Shown: piece after piece, positions 27,867 through 36,699 of the stretch | Numbering within the stretch: position 1 is the first letter of the stretch | Layout of the letters: every line of letters begins with the position of its first letter | NCBI GenBank assembly: GCA_021848325.1 | Contig: JAJZUU010000018.1 | Location: forward strand, 1-44,722 | Origin: Pseudomonadota bacterium | GTDB taxonomy: Bacteria > Pseudomonadota > Gammaproteobacteria > Burkholderiales > JAJZUU01 | Length of the DNA stretch: 44,722 bases | Reading direction: 5' to 3' | Made by a program: the position numbers and the translations under genes | Notes under the pieces: generated by a model | Seen by the model: the letters and a program-made list of their open reading frames with translations, nothing else | The model's database searches: none | What the model was told of the DNA's origin: nothing

Positions 27867-28583
27867 GTGGTTGCGGCCGTCATGTCGGCCGCACCGCGGC
27901 GGGAGCGGGGGATCGTGCCACAGGACGAATCGGGCTGGGCGGCTTTCGGGGGGCGGGCCGCGCAACGGCTCGCCCTGGGGCTGGCCTTGTCCGCGGCCCT
28001 GCACCTGGCGCTGATCTACGGTATCCGGGTCGAGCCGGCGAGGCCGGGGCGCCCGGCGCCGGCGCTGATCCAGGCGCGTCTGGAGGCCGTCCCGGCCGCA
28101 TCCGGCGAGTCGGTCCGCCTGCAGGCCGAGCGGCCCGCGCTTGCTGCGGAAAGCGCCAAGCCGCCAAAGGAGGCCCGCGAGGGCCCTCCCGAGGAGCCGC
28201 AAGCCCGGCCTGACCCAGGGCATCTCTCCCGGTTTCCGGCCCTGGACGTCCCCCTGCCGGACCCCACCTACTATCCCGCCAGCCAGCTGGACGTCCATGC
28301 GGTCCCGCTACAGCCCATCAATCCGCAATACCCGCCGGACGCGTCAGGCATTCCCGGCGGGGAGGTGACCTTGCTGCTGCTGATCGACGAGTTCGGCAAG
28401 GTGCGGGAACTGTCGGTGCTGGACGCGAATCCGCCGGGCTATTTCGAGCAGTCGGCCATTGACGCCTTTCGCGACGCCCGCTTCGTCCCGGCCATGAAAG
28501 ACGGGCGGCAGGTGAAGAGCCGGATGGTGGTGCGGGTCAGCTACGGCACGCCGCCGCCGACCATCGCAGCGCCGCCCCGCTAA
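27867..28583 (+). CDS. TonB-like energy transducer
   Basis: A 238-residue protein of TonB architecture: a short cytoplasmic N terminus, one membrane segment (about 33-52, LALGLALSAALHLALIYGI), a Pro/Ala/Glu-rich periplasmic stretch (about 55-150), and a C-terminal TonB-like domain (about 150-235) with GGEVTLLLLIDEFGKVRELSVL. The start is GTG at 27867; a later ATG at 27882 is possible. No exbB or exbD is adjacent, so it may depend on ExbBD elsewhere or act in cell-envelope maintenance rather than TonB-dependent uptake. The stop overlaps the convergent mltA stop. Confidence 0.8.
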   Translation: MVAAVMSAAPRRERGIVPQDESGWAAFGGRAAQRLALGLALSAALHLALIYGIRVEPARPGRPAPALIQARLEAVPAASGESVRLQAERPALAAESAKPPKEAREGPPEEPQARPDPGHLSRFPALDVPLPDPTYYPASQLDVHAVPLQPINPQYPPDASGIPGGEVTLLLLIDEFGKVRELSVLDANPPGYFEQSAIDAFRDARFVPAMKDGRQVKSRMVVRVSYGTPPPTIAAPPR

Positions 28584-29767
28584 TCGGCCTTGGGCGGCGT
28601 GTAGCCCTTGGGCAGCAGCACCCACAGCCGCCCGCTCTGCTTCATGGCGCCGGCCAGGGCCCCGGCATCGTCGCCGAAGCCCCAGAAGAAATCGGCGCGC
28701 ACGCCGCCCTTGATGGCGCCGCCGGTGTCCTGGGCCAGCATCAGCCGGTTGAGGGGCTTGTCGCTGTCGGGCCAGGTGGTGGAAATGAACACCGGCGCGC
28801 CCAATGGGATCGCCCGGGGGTCCACGGCGAGGCTGCGGCCGGCGGACAGGGGCACCCCGAGGGCGCCCACCGGCCCGCCGGGGCGGTCCGGCATCTCCCG
28901 GAAGAACACGTAGCTGGCATTGCTGTCCAGCAGTTCCGGCAGCTTGTCCGGATGCTGCCTGGCCCATTCCTTGATGCCCTCCAGTGAGGCCTTTTCCAGC
29001 GGCAGTTCGCCGCGCTCCACCAGCAGCCTGCCGATGGACTTGTAGGGGTAGCCGTTCTGGTCCGCGTAGCCCACCCTGATCGTTTCGCCGTCCTCCAGCC
29101 TCACGCGGCCGGAGCCCTGGATCTGCAGGAAGAACAGGTCCAGGGCGTTGTCCACCCACAGCAGTTCCTTGCCTTTTAGCGGGGCCTGGCCGTCGTCGAT
29201 TTCCGCGCGGCTGTAGTAGGGCACCACCCGGCGGCCCTGCAGGCGCCCGCGCAGGCGCATGCCCTTGAGTTCCGGATAGACCGAGCTCAGGTCCACGGTG
29301 AGCAGGTCGTCCGGCACGCCATACAGCGGATAGCGGTAGCGTGCCGTGGGCACCCGGCTGCCATGCAGCAGGGGCTCGTAATAGCCGGTGATGAGACCGC
29401 TGCGGGAGCCGTCGCCGTTTACCACCTGATAGGGGGTGAAGTACTGCTGGAAGAAGGCGCGCAGCTCCGGGCCGTCCGCCTTGTTCAGGGCCGCCGCGGC
29501 GCTGCACGCCTGTTGCCAGGGGAGCCGGTTCTTCAGGCCGTCACAGCTTTCCAGGAAGGCGCCCCAGGCCTTGGCGGGGTCGTCCTGGTCCCATCCCGGC
29601 AGGGCCTCCCAGGCGCTCGGCTGCAGGCTGGGCGCCATGAGAGGAGCGGTCGGCACGGCCTCCCGCAGGATTTCCGGTTTTTTCATGGTGCTGCACGCGC
29701 CCAGGGTCAACAGCAACCCGAGGGAGAGCACAAAAGCCGTCCGCAGTTGCATGGATATCCGAAACAA
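28580..29767 (-). CDS. mltA: Membrane-bound lytic murein transglycosylase A
   Basis: Outer-membrane lipoprotein of 395 residues that cleaves peptidoglycan to 1,6-anhydro-MurNAc products. A lipobox LGAC is near residues 22-25 after a hydrophobic signal. The MltA/barwin-like beta-barrel follows (GLITGYYEPLLHGSR, PLYGVPDDLL), then the 3D domain at the C terminus (MLAQDTGGAIKGGVRADFFWG) with the conserved catalytic Asp in AQDTGGAI. ATG at 29767 is used; ATG at 29752 would also leave a signal peptide. Its anhydro-muropeptide products fit the recycling genes amgK/murU on the other strand. Confidence 0.95.
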   Translation of the reverse strand: MFRISMQLRTAFVLSLGLLLTLGACSTMKKPEILREAVPTAPLMAPSLQPSAWEALPGWDQDDPAKAWGAFLESCDGLKNRLPWQQACSAAAALNKADGPELRAFFQQYFTPYQVVNGDGSRSGLITGYYEPLLHGSRVPTARYRYPLYGVPDDLLTVDLSSVYPELKGMRLRGRLQGRRVVPYYSRAEIDDGQAPLKGKELLWVDNALDLFFLQIQGSGRVRLEDGETIRVGYADQNGYPYKSIGRLLVERGELPLEKASLEGIKEWARQHPDKLPELLDSNASYVFFREMPDRPGGPVGALGVPLSAGRSLAVDPRAIPLGAPVFISTTWPDSDKPLNRLMLAQDTGGAIKGGVRADFFWGFGDDAGALAGAMKQSGRLWVLLPKGYTPPKAD

Positions 29768-29797
29768 GATGGGAAAATTCCTTGGCTGTCCGTGGGG

Positions 29798-29818
29798 CCC
29801 CGGACGACGAGTCCGGGG
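29798..29818 (-). terminator. Perfect 8-bp hairpin between methyltransferase and mltA genes
   Basis: CCCCGGAC-GACGA-GTCCGGGG is a perfect 8-bp stem with a 5-base loop, directly after the upstream minus-strand methyltransferase gene. No T run follows on the minus strand, so it may be a pause or RNA-stability element rather than a classical terminator. Confidence 0.35.
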
Positions 29819-29824
29819 ATTATC

Positions 29825-30433
29825 CTATAGCGGGGCTGCGGCCTTGACCAGGCGGATCGAGCGGAACCAGCCCCTGGCCAGCAGCGGCGTATCCGCCTCG
29901 ATCGTCAGCGACGGCACCTGCGCTGCCACTTCCTCGAATACCACGTCCATGCGGGTGGCGATGCGGCGTGCCAGGGGATTGAGCAGACGGCGCAGCGGCG
30001 CGCGCTCTCCGGGGCGCAGAAACTTGTCCACCACCAGCACGCTGCCGCCGGGCTTGACGACACGGGCGGTTTCCCGGAGACAAGCCACGGGGTCCGGCAC
30101 CACGGCGAGGATCAGGTGCAATACCGCGTGATCGAAGCTGCCGTCGGCAAACGGCAGGGCCAGGCTGTTCCCCTGCACCAGGTCTACGCGCAGACTGCTC
30201 GTTCTCGGGCGCGCCCGGTCCAGCATGGCCGCGGTGAGGTCGAGCCCGGTGTAGCGGTGCCCGGGCGGCAGATGAGGCAGGTCGAGGCCGGTGCCGATGC
30301 CGTTGACAAGGACGCGGAGTTCCCCTTGCCGGGGCAGTTGACGTAGGCTCTGCGCCCGTACCCGGGCGAATGGACGTTGCAGGATGGCGTCGTAGAAGGG
30401 GGCGATCAGAGAATAGCTGAACCGTAGGGACAT
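29825..30433 (-). CDS. Class I SAM-dependent methyltransferase
   Basis: A 202-residue methyltransferase of the Methyltransf_11/UbiE-like type. N terminus FSYSLIAPFYDAIL; motif I VLVNGIGTGLDLPHLP (Asn where Glu or Asp is more common before GxGTG); acidic GLDLTAAMLDRA; motif III AVLHLILAVVPDP; then VVKPGGSVLVVDKF. No membrane segment. Similar proteins include phospholipid N-methyltransferase-like and quinone-ring methyltransferase-like enzymes, so the substrate is open. It lies 88 bp downstream of apaG on the same strand. Confidence 0.85.
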   Translation of the reverse strand: MSLRFSYSLIAPFYDAILQRPFARVRAQSLRQLPRQGELRVLVNGIGTGLDLPHLPPGHRYTGLDLTAAMLDRARPRTSSLRVDLVQGNSLALPFADGSFDHAVLHLILAVVPDPVACLRETARVVKPGGSVLVVDKFLRPGERAPLRRLLNPLARRIATRMDVVFEEVAAQVPSLTIEADTPLLARGWFRSIRLVKAAAPL

Positions 30434-30521
30434 GGAATGCTAGGACATGGCGGCGTGGTGCGGACCGGGGCGCGTCAGGGGTTGCGGACAAGCCTGCCGC
30501 GCGACGATTTTTCGCAAGCTC

Positions 30522-30905
30522 TCAGTGCAGCACCCGAGGCATGCTCAACACGAATTCCGGCACATCCGCATCGAACTTCACCCCGTCTTCCGCCACCATC
30601 TGGTAGGTACCTTGCATGGTGCCCACCGGCGTGGCGATAGTCGTGCCGCTGGTGTACTCGAAACTCTCCCCCGGCTTGACCAGGGGCTGCTCTCCGATCA
30701 CTCCCAGCCCGCGTACCTCCTGCACCTTGCCGTCCGCGTCGGTGATGATCCAGTGCCGGCTGATGAGCTGCGCGGCCACGGTACCCGTGTTGGCAATGGT
30801 AATGGTGTACGCGAACGCGTAACGGTCCCCCTCCTCGTCGGATTGCTCCGGTACGTAAACGCCCTGGGTGGTGACGGTGATCTGGTATCGTTTACTTTCA
30901 GCCAT
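30522..30905 (-). CDS. apaG: ApaG family protein
   Basis: A 127-residue small beta-sandwich protein (DUF525). Conserved features are FAYTITIANTG, ISRHWIITDADG, VQEVRGLGVIGEQPLVKPGESFEYTSG and TPVGTMQGTYQM. Linked in enterobacteria to Co2+ resistance and Mg2+ efflux through unclear mechanisms, and similar to the ApaG domain of some F-box proteins. ATG at 30905 gives exactly the usual family length. The longer frame read upstream is an antisense-like alternative of recG. It lies 65 bp downstream of recG. Confidence 0.95.
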   Translation of the reverse strand: MAESKRYQITVTTQGVYVPEQSDEEGDRYAFAYTITIANTGTVAAQLISRHWIITDADGKVQEVRGLGVIGEQPLVKPGESFEYTSGTTIATPVGTMQGTYQMVAEDGVKFDADVPEFVLSMPRVLH

Positions 30906-30970
30906 CGCCGTATTCCACACGATTTTGGGCCCAGTGGCAAGTGGTACGGCATTTTTCCTCGCCCCGGGCC

Positions 30971-33145
30971 TCATGCCTTCAGGTAATCCTGCCTGCGGTT
31001 GAACCAGCGCTGCAGATGCCGCTCCGCCATTTCCGGGGCGCAGCGCAGTATCTGCTGCGCGGCCTGGCGGGCGGCCTCCAGCAGGTCGGTGTCCTGCTGC
31101 AGATCGGCGAAACGCAGCATGGGCACGCCGCTTTGCCGTGCGCCCAGAAGTTCTCCGGGGCCCCGTAGCCGCAGATCCTGCCGGGCGATCTCGAAGCCGT
31201 CGCTGTTCTCGTAAATAATCTTCAGGCGCGCCCTGGCCGTATCCGAAATCGGGTTCTGGTACAGCAGGATGCAGACACTCCGTGCCGCGCCGCGGCCCAC
31301 CCGTCCGCGCAACTGGTGCAATTGGGAAAGCCCCATGCGTTCCGCGTGCTCGATCACCATGAGACTGGCGTTGGTCACGTCCACCCCCACCTCGATCACC
31401 GTGGTGGCCACCAGGAGCTGGATTTCGCCGTTCTGGAAGGCCGCCATCACCTCCGCCTTTTCCCGTGCCGGCAGCCGGCCGTGCACCAGTCCGACCCTGA
31501 GGTCCGGGAAGGTCTCGCTCAGGGACCGGTGGGTCTCCAATGCGGTCTGCAATTGCGCGGCCTCCGCGTCCTCGCCCTTCGCCCGTCCCCGCCGGGAGCG
31601 GGTAGCGAAGTCGCTTTCCGCCTTGCCTGGGGGGGGAAGCGAGGGGATTGGCTCGATCAGCGGGCACACCCAATAGGCCTGGGCGCCGGCCTCGCACGCG
31701 CGGCGTATCCGGGCGACCACCTCGTCGCGCCGGGTGTCCGCCACCAGCTTGGTGACCACCGGGGTGCGCCCCGGCGGCAACTGGTCGATCACGGACACGT
31801 CCAGGTCGGCGTAGTAGCTCATGGCCAGGGTGCGCGGGATGGGGGTGGCGCTCATCATCAACTGGTGCGGCTGCAGCCCCTTGTTGCGCAGGGCCAGGCG
31901 CTGCTCGACGCCGAAGCGGTGCTGCTCGTCCACCACTACCAGCCCCAGCCGGCGGAAGGCGACCTGGTCCTGAAACAGGGCGTGGGTGCCGACCGCCAGT
32001 TGCGCCGTCCCGTCGGCCACCTGCCGCAAAGCGGCCTCTTTTTCCTTTTTCGTCAGGCTGGCGGACAGCCACGCCGGGTTCACGCCCAGCGGCCCGAACC
32101 ATCCGGCCAATTTGCGGAAGTGCTGCTCGGCCAGGATCTCCGTGGGCGCCATGAAGGCCGCCTGGAAGCCGTTTTCCATGGCTTGGGCGGATGCCAGGGC
32201 CGCCACCACGGTCTTCCCGCTGCCCACGTCCCCTTGCAGCAGCCGTTGCATGGGATGGGGCTGCCCCAGGTCGCGGCTGATGTCTTCCAGCGCCTTGCGC
32301 TGCGCGCCGGTCAGGGCGAACGGCAGAGCGGCCAGCAGCGGGCCGGTCAGACGCCCGCTCCCGGCCAGAACGGGCGCCTGCCGGCTGCGGCGCCGCTCAT
32401 GGTGCAGGCGCATGGAAAGCTGCTGGGCCAGCAATTCGTCGAACTTGATGCGGCGCCAGGCAGGGTGGCTTCGGTCGCACAACTCCCGCCGGGGCGCCTC
32501 GGGCGGGGGCTGATGCAGCAGCGCGATGCTTTCCGCGAAGCTGGCGAACCCCAGCGCGCGCAGCACCGATTCCGGCACGGTCTCGCTCAGATCCTCCGCG
32601 GCCAGGCCGCGCAGGATGAGCCTGCGCAGGGCGTCCTGGGAAAGACCGGCGGTGGTGGGGTAGACCGGGGTGAGGGCCTCCGCGAGCGGCGTTTCGTCTT
32701 CGACGATGCGGTATCTGGGGTGGATCATCTCGGCGCCGAAAAAGCCGCGGCGGATTTCCCCCAGCAGCCGCAGCTTCTTGCCGGGGGACAGGGCCTTGAC
32801 TTGGCTGCCGTAGAAGTGCAAAAAACGGACGCTCAGATCCCCGCTGGGGTCGCCGACCCGGCAGATCAGCGTCTTTCTGGGGCGCTGCTGCACCTCGGCG
32901 CGCATGATGGTGCCCTGGACCAGCACCGTCTGATCGAGGGGGGCGTGGGCGATGGGATAGAGATGGGTCTCGTCCTCGTAGCGCAGCGGCAGGTGCAGGA
33001 CCAGGTCGAAGGCGCTGTCGATCCCCAGCTTGCCGAGCTTGTCCAGCGTCGCTTGGCCGACGCCCTGCAACGGGCTGTCCTTGCCTTCGGGGACGGTGCG
33101 ACGCACAACGGGCGTGCGGTTTGCCCTTTGCCTGACGTCGCCCAT
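30971..33145 (-). CDS. recG: ATP-dependent DNA helicase RecG, with a 25-residue insertion
   Basis: Branch-migration helicase acting on stalled forks and R-loops. The 724-residue product has the N-terminal wedge/OB domain (about 60-150), the first helicase domain with Walker A GDVGSGKT (305-312) and DEQH (406-409), and the second with VGLVHGRLPAREK, LLVATTVIEVGVDVTNA and QLRGRVGRG. It is about 30 residues longer than E. coli RecG. The excess lies mainly at residues 501-526, a Pro/Arg/Lys-rich stretch encoded by a 75-bp palindrome-ended segment (31570-31644). The reading frame is intact. It starts 6 bp after the ridA stop. Confidence 0.96.
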   Translation of the reverse strand: MGDVRQRANRTPVVRRTVPEGKDSPLQGVGQATLDKLGKLGIDSAFDLVLHLPLRYEDETHLYPIAHAPLDQTVLVQGTIMRAEVQQRPRKTLICRVGDPSGDLSVRFLHFYGSQVKALSPGKKLRLLGEIRRGFFGAEMIHPRYRIVEDETPLAEALTPVYPTTAGLSQDALRRLILRGLAAEDLSETVPESVLRALGFASFAESIALLHQPPPEAPRRELCDRSHPAWRRIKFDELLAQQLSMRLHHERRRSRQAPVLAGSGRLTGPLLAALPFALTGAQRKALEDISRDLGQPHPMQRLLQGDVGSGKTVVAALASAQAMENGFQAAFMAPTEILAEQHFRKLAGWFGPLGVNPAWLSASLTKKEKEAALRQVADGTAQLAVGTHALFQDQVAFRRLGLVVVDEQHRFGVEQRLALRNKGLQPHQLMMSATPIPRTLAMSYYADLDVSVIDQLPPGRTPVVTKLVADTRRDEVVARIRRACEAGAQAYWVCPLIEPIPSLPPPGKAESDFATRSRRGRAKGEDAEAAQLQTALETHRSLSETFPDLRVGLVHGRLPAREKAEVMAAFQNGEIQLLVATTVIEVGVDVTNASLMVIEHAERMGLSQLHQLRGRVGRGAARSVCILLYQNPISDTARARLKIIYENSDGFEIARQDLRLRGPGELLGARQSGVPMLRFADLQQDTDLLEAARQAAQQILRCAPEMAERHLQRWFNRRQDYLKA
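31570..31644. repeat. 75-bp inverted-repeat-ended segment inserted in recG
   Basis: This segment begins CCTCGCCCTTCGCCC and ends GGGGGGGAAGCGAGG, an imperfect terminal inverted repeat with perfect outer CCTCGC/GCGAGG. It has an inner palindromic stretch (TCGCTTTCC with GGGGAAGCGA). Its length is a multiple of three and it is read through as 25 codons with no stop. RecG homologues as I know them pass directly from the LIEE-type strand to the following helix here. A short palindromic repeat inserted in a tolerated loop is the best reading. Confidence 0.6.
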
Positions 33146-33151
33146 TACCCG

Positions 33152-33538
33152 CTAGTCTTTGCTAAGCACCAGGACGGCGTCCATCTCCACCAGGGCGCCA
33201 CGGGGCAGGGCGGACACGCCCACTGCGGCCCGGGCGGGGTAAGGCTGGCTAAAGTAGCCGGCCATGATCTCGTTGACCCGGGGGAAGTGGGCCAGGTCGG
33301 TGAGGAACACATTGAGCTTGACCACCTGATCCAGGCTGCCGCCGGCCGCCGTCGCCACCGCCCGCAGGTTGGCAAACACCCGGTGGATCTGCGGGTCGAT
33401 GCCCTCCGCCAGTTCCATGGTGTTCGGGTCCAGGGCGATCTGGCCGGACAGGTAGACGGTGTCGTCCGCGCGCACCGCCTGGGAATAGGTGCCGATGGCC
33501 TGGGGGGCCTGGGCGGTCTGGATGATTTGCTTGGTCAT
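33152..33538 (-). CDS. ridA: RidA family enamine/imine deaminase
   Basis: A 128-residue protein of the YjgF/YER057c/UK114 family that hydrolyses reactive 2-aminoacrylate and related enamines made by PLP enzymes. Family features are [44 protein letters not shown] and [22 protein letters not shown], including the substrate-binding Arg of the PARAAV block. Normal trimer-forming size. It lies between spoT and recG on the same strand with short gaps (36 and 6 bp), an arrangement seen in many betaproteobacteria as far as I recall. Confidence 0.95.
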   Translation of the reverse strand: MTKQIIQTAQAPQAIGTYSQAVRADDTVYLSGQIALDPNTMELAEGIDPQIHRVFANLRAVATAAGGSLDQVVKLNVFLTDLAHFPRVNEIMAGYFSQPYPARAAVGVSALPRGALVEMDAVLVLSKD

Positions 33539-33574
33539 TGGGTCTCCGATCGGTAACGTCGATTGGGTGCGCGG

Positions 33575-35746
33575 CTAGCCCTTCACCCGGCTGATCCGGA
33601 CCACTTCCGGGATCTTGCGCAGGTTGCGCATCACGCTTGCCAGGTGCATCCGGTTTTCCACCTGCAGGGTGAAGAACAGGGTGGTGTAGGCGCTGCCCTC
33701 TTCTTCCTCCATGGTGATCTTGTCGATGTTGGAGCCGGCCCCCGCAATCTCTGCGGCGACCTTGGCCAGGACCCCGCGCTGGTGGGCGACCACGATCTTG
33801 ACGTCGACGTCGAACAGCTTCTTGGTCTCGGGGTCCCACTCCACGTCCAGCCATTTGTCCGGGTCGGCGCGGAACTGGGCGGCGGAGGGACAGCCGTAGG
33901 TGTGGACCACCAGCCCCTGGTCCTTCTTGATGAACCCCATGATTGGATCGCCCGGGATCGGCCGGCAGCACTTGGCGAACTGCACCGCCATGCCTTCGGA
34001 GCCGCGGATGGTGATGGAGCCCAGTTGCTTGCGCTCCACGGACACCTGCTCGCCCAGCGCCAGGAGCTGGCGCGCCACGACGATGCCCAGGCGCTTGCCC
34101 AGACCGATGTCGGCCAGGGCCTCCTGCCGGGATTTGACGCCGCTGTCCCGGAGGAACTTCTCCCAGTGGGCGTCGTCGATCTGTTCCGGCGACGACTTCA
34201 GCGCGCGCAAGGCCTGGTTCAGCAGGCGCTCTCCCAGGGCGGCGGATTCCTCGAAGTGCATGGTCTTCAGGAAATGCCGGATGTGGGAGCGCGCCTTGCC
34301 GGTCACCACGTAGTTGAGCCAAGCCGGATTGGGCTTGGCATGGGCGGCGGTGATGATCTCCACCTGGTCGCCGTTGCGCAGTTCGGTGCGCAGCGGCATC
34401 AGCTCGTGATTGATCTTGACCGCCACCCCGTGGTTGCCCACATCGGTGTGCACCGCATAGGCGAGATCCACCGCGGTCGCGCCCCGGGGCAGCGCCATGA
34501 TCTTGCCCTTGGGCGTGAATACGTACACGTCGTCGGGGAACAGGTCGACCTTGATGTGCTCCAGGAATTCCACCGAGTCGCCGCTTTCGCTCTGGATTTC
34601 CAGCAGCGACTGCAGCCATTGGTGGGTCTTCTGCTGGACGTCGTTGAGGGAGGTCTCGCTGCTCTTGTAAATCCAGTGGGAGGCCACCCCCGCCTCCGCG
34701 ATCTTGTGCATGTCGGCGGTGCGGATCTGCACCTCGATGGCGGTGCCGAACGGGCCGAACAGGGTGGAATGCAGGGACTGGTAGCCATTGGCCTTGGGGA
34801 TGGCGATGTAGTCCTTGATCTTTCCCGGAATCGGCTTGTACAGGCTGTGCAGGGCGCCCAGGGCCAGATAGCAGGAAGGCACGTCCTTCACGATCACCCG
34901 GAAGCCGTAGATGTCGAACACCTCGGAGAAGGTCAGGGACTTGCCCTGCATCTTCTTGTAGATGCTGTACAGGTGTTTTTCCCTGCCGGTGACCGTGGCC
35001 TCTATCCCCGCCTCCTGCAGGCGCTGCTTGATGGCCTCAAGCACCTTGCCCACCACCTCCCGGCGGTTGCCGCGGGCGGTCTTTACCGCCGTGGCCAGCA
35101 CCCGGTAGCGGTTGGGGTAGAGATAGCGGAAGCTGAGGTCGTCCAACTCCTGGTACACGCTGTTCAGACCCAGGCGGTTGGCGATGGGGGCGTAGATCTC
35201 CAGGGTCTCGCGGGCGATGCGCTTGCGCTTGTCGGGGTGCATCGCCCCCAGGGTGCGCATGTTGTGCAGCCGGTCGGCCAGCTTGATCAGGATGACGCGC
35301 ACGTCCCGCGCCATGGCCAGCAGCATCTTGCGGAAGTTTTCGGCCTGGGCGTGGGCCTCGGTCTTGAACTCGATCTTGTCGAGCTTGCTCACCCCGTCCA
35401 CCAGCTCGGCCACCGGCTTGCCGAATTTCTCGCCGATCTCGGCCTTGGTGGTGGGCGTGTCCTCCACCACGTCGTGCAGCAGGGCGGCCATCAGGGCCTG
35501 GGGGTCCAGATGCCATTCCGCCAGGATCGTGGTGACCGCTAGCGGATGGAAGATATAGGGCTCGCCGCTCTTGCGGTACTGGCCCTGGTGGGCGGCCTTG
35601 CTGAAGCGAAACGCCTCTTCCACCGGGGCGATGTCCTCGGGCTTGAGATAAGCGCGCAGTGTCTGGGTGAGCTGGCCGACTTCGGGCATCGCGGCCGGGC
35701 GGGCACCGGACGCCGCAGCGGAGGAGTCCAGCCCAGGGAAGTTCAT
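33575..35746 (-). CDS. spoT: Bifunctional (p)ppGpp synthetase/hydrolase SpoT
   Basis: RelA/SpoT homologue of 723 residues controlling the stringent response. The HD hydrolase domain (about 45-150) is intact, with FHP at 66-68 and LLHDVVEDT (H91, D92). The synthetase domain (about 245-355) has DIYGFRVIV, KDYIAIPKANGYQSLHST and EVQIRT. A TGS domain spans about 405-465 and an ACT domain lies at the C terminus. The hydrolase motif marks it as SpoT/Rel, not a synthetase-only RelA. Downstream of rpoZ, its usual partner. Confidence 0.96.
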   Translation of the reverse strand: MNFPGLDSSAAASGARPAAMPEVGQLTQTLRAYLKPEDIAPVEEAFRFSKAAHQGQYRKSGEPYIFHPLAVTTILAEWHLDPQALMAALLHDVVEDTPTTKAEIGEKFGKPVAELVDGVSKLDKIEFKTEAHAQAENFRKMLLAMARDVRVILIKLADRLHNMRTLGAMHPDKRKRIARETLEIYAPIANRLGLNSVYQELDDLSFRYLYPNRYRVLATAVKTARGNRREVVGKVLEAIKQRLQEAGIEATVTGREKHLYSIYKKMQGKSLTFSEVFDIYGFRVIVKDVPSCYLALGALHSLYKPIPGKIKDYIAIPKANGYQSLHSTLFGPFGTAIEVQIRTADMHKIAEAGVASHWIYKSSETSLNDVQQKTHQWLQSLLEIQSESGDSVEFLEHIKVDLFPDDVYVFTPKGKIMALPRGATAVDLAYAVHTDVGNHGVAVKINHELMPLRTELRNGDQVEIITAAHAKPNPAWLNYVVTGKARSHIRHFLKTMHFEESAALGERLLNQALRALKSSPEQIDDAHWEKFLRDSGVKSRQEALADIGLGKRLGIVVARQLLALGEQVSVERKQLGSITIRGSEGMAVQFAKCCRPIPGDPIMGFIKKDQGLVVHTYGCPSAAQFRADPDKWLDVEWDPETKKLFDVDVKIVVAHQRGVLAKVAAEIAGAGSNIDKITMEEEEGSAYTTLFFTLQVENRMHLASVMRNLRKIPEVVRISRVKG

Positions 35747-35784
35747 GGCAGCGACCGTCCCTTCATAACCCGTCCCCCTCCAAC

Positions 35785-35991
35785 TCAGGTCTGTCCCTTG
35801 TTGAGCACCTCCAGGCCCACCTTGCCCTGCGCGATTTCACGCAGGGCGATTACCGTGGGCTTGTCCCGGTCGGGTTCCACCAGGGGAGTTGCCCCCATGG
35901 CGACCTGCCTTGCGCGCAGGGAGGCGGCCAGGGTCAGTTCGAAGCGGTTGCTAATGCTCTTCATGCAGTCATCGACGGTAATGCGTGCCAT
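35785..35991 (-). CDS. rpoZ: RNA polymerase omega subunit
   Basis: The 68-residue omega chain assists beta' assembly and forms part of a ppGpp-binding site on RNA polymerase in E. coli. The signature [21 protein letters not shown] and the block [10 protein letters not shown] are plain. It is somewhat shorter than the 91-residue E. coli protein, as is common outside enterobacteria. It lies 16 bp after gmk and 38 bp before spoT. Confidence 0.95.
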   Translation of the reverse strand: MARITVDDCMKSISNRFELTLAASLRARQVAMGATPLVEPDRDKPTVIALREIAQGKVGLEVLNKGQT

Positions 35992-36007
35992 TGGGATACC
36001 TCGTGGT

Positions 36008-36619
36008 TCAGGTGAGTTTGTTAATCAAATCGCTATGCCGCTGGAGCTGTTTGCCGGCGCCAAGGCGGGCCGCCCGTACCACGGACAGCAGGTCCTTGAC
36101 GGCCTCATCGAACTCTTTGTTAATTATAACATAATCAAATTCGCTGACGTGGCTGCTATCTTCCCGGGCGGCACGCAGGCGCCGCTCGATCACCTCCTGG
36201 GAATCCTGTCCCCGGCCTTTCAGGCGCTGCCGCAGGGCCTCGAGAGACGGGGGCAGGATGAATATGCTGACCGCGTACGGGAACATCTTCCGCACCTGGG
36301 CCGCCCCCTGCCAGTCGATCTCCAGCAGGATATCCCTGCCGCCTTCCATGCGCTGGTTGATCCAGGTCTGGGAGGTGCCGTAGCGGTTGCCGTAGACCTC
36401 GGCGCTCTCCAGGAACTCGCCCTTTTCCAGCATGCGCAGGAAGGTCTCCGTGGGGACGAAATGGTAGTCCTTGCCGTCCGTCTCGCCGGGGCGGGGGGGG
36501 CGGGTGGTATAGGACACGGACAATTCCACGTTCTGGTCGGCAGTGAGCAGTGCCTGCACCAGGCTGGTCTTTCCGGCGCCCGAAGGCGCGGTGACGATGA
36601 AGAGGTTTCCGGAAGTCAT
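36008..36619 (-). CDS. gmk: Guanylate kinase
   Basis: The 203-residue kinase converts GMP to GDP. P-loop APSGAGKTS at the N terminus; [21 protein letters not shown] forms the GMP-binding site; the Lid region is [19 protein letters not shown] at 36619 gives the usual length; an in-frame ATG at 36688 adds 23 non-family residues without a good ribosome binding site. In many proteobacteria yicC precedes gmk; here an AT-rich stretch and mobile-element debris lie upstream instead. Confidence 0.96.
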   Translation of the reverse strand: MTSGNLFIVTAPSGAGKTSLVQALLTADQNVELSVSYTTRPPRPGETDGKDYHFVPTETFLRMLEKGEFLESAEVYGNRYGTSQTWINQRMEGGRDILLEIDWQGAAQVRKMFPYAVSIFILPPSLEALRQRLKGRGQDSQEVIERRLRAAREDSSHVSEFDYVIINKEFDEAVKDLLSVVRAARLGAGKQLQRHSDLINKLT

Positions 36620-36699
36620 GGCTATAGCTGGCTGAGCGGCGGGCGGCACGGGATGGCGAGGGCCACGGCGGAAAAGGGAGCCGGGCATTCTTCGGGCAG

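Noticed and set aside
36620-36688. Upstream ATG of gmk
   Set aside because: Adds 23 residues not typical of guanylate kinases, and there is no good ribosome binding site.
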